Shown here in pieces: positions 45,027 to 46,489 of a stretch of 46,489 nt of DNA. Source of the DNA: Saccharospirillum sp. (lineage in GTDB: Bacteria; Pseudomonadota; Gammaproteobacteria; Pseudomonadales; Natronospirillaceae); assembly GCA_022565595.1 (NCBI GenBank), contig JAIUML010000031.1:1-46489 (forward strand). The letters run 5' to 3'. The first letter of the stretch is position 1. Each line of letters starts with the position of its first letter. The notes below the pieces were generated by a model that saw only the letters and a program-made list of their open reading frames with translations, did no database searches and had not been told where the DNA came from. A program made the translations under genes and the position numbers.

Positions 45027-46220
45027 ATGTCCCTGGAGCAGACATTAGCGGAACTTCGACGCGGAACCGAGGAAATTCTGCTCGAGGAAGATCTGATCAA
45101 GAAGCTGGAAAGTGGCCGGAAGCTGCGTATTAAAGCGGGCTTTGACCCAACCGCACCGGACTTGCACCTCGGTCATACGGTGTTGATCAACAAAATGCGT
45201 CAGTTTCAGGAACGCGGCCATACCGTCATTTTCTTGATTGGTGATTTTACCGGCCTGATTGGTGATCCCTCAGGCAAGAACGCTACGCGGCCACCGCTGA
45301 CCCCTGAACAGATCGAAGCCAACGCCCAGACATACAAGGATCAGGTATTCAAGATACTCGACCCGGAGTTGACCGAGGTGCGGTTCAATTCGGAATGGTT
45401 CAGTAAAATTGGCGCCGCCGGCATGATCAAGCTCGCCGCCCAGCACAGCGTGGCGCGCATGCTCGAGCGCGATGACTTCAAAAAGCGGTACAAGACCAAC
45501 CAGCCCATCGCCATCCACGAATTCCTTTACCCCCTGGTGCAGGGCTACGATTCCGTTGCTCTGGAGGCGGATGTCGAACTCGGCGGCACAGACCAGAAGT
45601 TCAACCTGCTGGTGGGGCGTGAGCTGCAGAAGAGCGAAGGCCAGGAACCTCAGGTCGTCATGATGGTGCCCCTGCTGGAAGGCCTGGACGGCGAGAAGAA
45701 AATGTCCAAGTCGCTCGGCAACTACGTCGGTATTACCGAAGCGCCGGGTGTCATGTTCCAGAAAATCGTCTCAATCCCGGATTCGCTGATGTGGCGCTGG
45801 TTCGAATTGCTCTCCTTCCGTTCGCTGGAGGAAATTGAGCAGCTCAAACAGGATGTCGCCAATGGCACCAATCCCCGCGACATCAAAATGGCCCTTGCCA
45901 GAGAGCTGGTTGCCCGTTTCCATGGGGAAGAAGCCGCAGCCAATGCCCATAAAGGCGCCGGCAACGTCATCAAGGAAGGTGAAGTCCCGGAAGACACCCC
46001 AGAAATCACCCTCGAACTCGAAGACCAGACCGAACTGCCCATCTCGGCCATCGTCAACCGGGCCGGCCTTGCCGCCAATGCCGCCCAGACGCGAGATATG
46101 CTGAAAAACGGCCGAGTCAAGGTTGACTGGGAGCCGGTAGAGGCAACACTCAAACTCGGTGCTGGCCAGTACCTGATTCAGGCTGGCAAGAAGAAGATTG
46201 CCAAGGTTACTTTGGTTTAG
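45027..46220 (+). CDS. tyrS: Tyrosyl-tRNA synthetase
   Basis: A 397-residue class I aminoacyl-tRNA synthetase that charges tRNA-Tyr. The HIGH motif is HLGH at 47-50 and the KMSKS loop is intact at 225-229. The C-terminal S4 domain binds the tRNA. The HLGH/KMSKS variant and length are closer to the TyrZ subgroup than to E. coli TyrS, a naming issue only. GAGGAG lies 6 bases before the ATG. In Pseudomonas an rRNA operon follows tyrS; here a palindromic element follows and the window ends. Confidence 0.98.
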   Translation: MSLEQTLAELRRGTEEILLEEDLIKKLESGRKLRIKAGFDPTAPDLHLGHTVLINKMRQFQERGHTVIFLIGDFTGLIGDPSGKNATRPPLTPEQIEANAQTYKDQVFKILDPELTEVRFNSEWFSKIGAAGMIKLAAQHSVARMLERDDFKKRYKTNQPIAIHEFLYPLVQGYDSVALEADVELGGTDQKFNLLVGRELQKSEGQEPQVVMMVPLLEGLDGEKKMSKSLGNYVGITEAPGVMFQKIVSIPDSLMWRWFELLSFRSLEEIEQLKQDVANGTNPRDIKMALARELVARFHGEEAAANAHKGAGNVIKEGEVPEDTPEITLELEDQTELPISAIVNRAGLAANAAQTRDMLKNGRVKVDWEPVEATLKLGAGQYLIQAGKKKIAKVTLV

Positions 46221-46234
46221 TTGCCAGTTGTATC

Positions 46235-46363
46235 GCTCTGGGTGCCGGGTACACCTTTGCGGGTGGTGCGACACATCGCTCGCCGTGAATACGTCCATGT
46301 AGGCTAGGCTGCAGCCATCCAGGCTGCAGACTTCCCCGGAAAGGTGCACCCGGCGCCCAGAGC
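46235..46363. repeat. Palindromic element after tyrS (dispersed-repeat-like)
   Basis: Positions 46235-46263 pair with 46335-46363 with only two mismatches (46251/46347, 46259/46339) and one wobble. Inside are an 8-bp hairpin at 46309-46329 (CTGCAGCC/GGCTGCAG) and a small one at 46268-46279. The module at about 46280-46300 (GCCGTGAATACGTCCATGT) resembles a sequence motif often seen in dispersed gammaproteobacterial repeats, from memory and not checked. No gene or T-run is evident in the rest of 46221-46489. Confidence 0.75.
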
Positions 46364-46489
46364 TGCCCCACTACCTCCGCGAACCACTGCCCAAAAAACC
46401 AACCTGGCCAAAAGCCAACCCAACCGCTGCTCCAGCCACCCAGAATCACAACAAAGTGAAGTTTTCATGAATTACCCCTTGACCGGGGC

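Noticed and set aside
46207-46449. 80-codon minus-strand frame after tyrS
   Set aside because: Trp/Gly-rich translation of the palindromic repeat region; not protein-like.
1-46489. CRISPR array, prophage, insertion sequence or defence island
   Set aside because: No regular spaced repeats, no transposase, integrase, capsid, cas or toxin-antitoxin genes were seen.

Overview
The window looks like chromosomal DNA of a marine-type gammaproteobacterium near the Pseudomonadales/Oceanospirillales. The evidence is gene content and order: rppH-ptsP, hslR-hslO, an SSS-domain kinase plus LuxR-type regulator beside acs, and a bactofilin/erpA/M23 peptidase/tyrS block that resembles the Pseudomonas order. 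The genus is not certain; a Saccharospirillum/Reinekea-like bacterium is a guess. No prophage, insertion sequence, CRISPR array or plasmid function was seen. Nearly all of the window is ordinary core genome.

Layout. 1-286: a palindromic repeat, then the cytochrome c5 promoter region. 287-6078: cytochrome c, glutathionyl-hydroquinone reductase (yqjG), lgt-thyA, and a Lon-type protease. 6236-13531: an acetate-response locus with acs, crbR, two small unknown genes (one CBM-like) and the 1163-residue transporter-kinase crbS. 13711-20299: hemH, a HlyU-family gene, hslR-hslO, cysQ, an imelysin lipoprotein with a HAD phosphatase, and rppH. 20301-29710: ptsP, a BarA-like hybrid kinase, typA, an unknown gene, ilvA and rpiA. 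29967-35320: a minus-strand run of cpxR-cpxA, an unknown periplasmic protein, a GNAT acetyltransferase, ybaK, a DUF2147 protein and a LysE-like protein. 35456-41676: Smr and PAP2 proteins, tRNA-Leu(CAG), hemL, an orphan MalT-like activator and hemJ. 41958-46220: a coiled-coil membrane protein, bactofilin, erpA, mepM-like and tyrS. The window closes with another palindromic element.

How the parts fit. CrbS (acetate-linked sensor) and CrbR flank acs. The acs upstream region and the crbS/hemH intergenic region share the symmetric core CGAC-N4-GTCG, a candidate CrbR site. The cpxR promoter region carries a Cpx box (GTAAA-N6-GTAAA), and a periplasmic protein of unknown function follows cpxA where no cpxP is present. 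hemH, hemL and hemJ are three separately placed haem genes.

The most unusual DNA is a set of three intergenic palindromic elements (21-124, 29732-29882, 46235-46363). They differ in sequence, but each has an outer imperfect stem of about 27-30 bp closing one or more short hairpins. No convincing new multi-gene system was found. The best leads are these elements, the CBM-like and small proteins beside crbS, and the periplasmic protein after cpxA.
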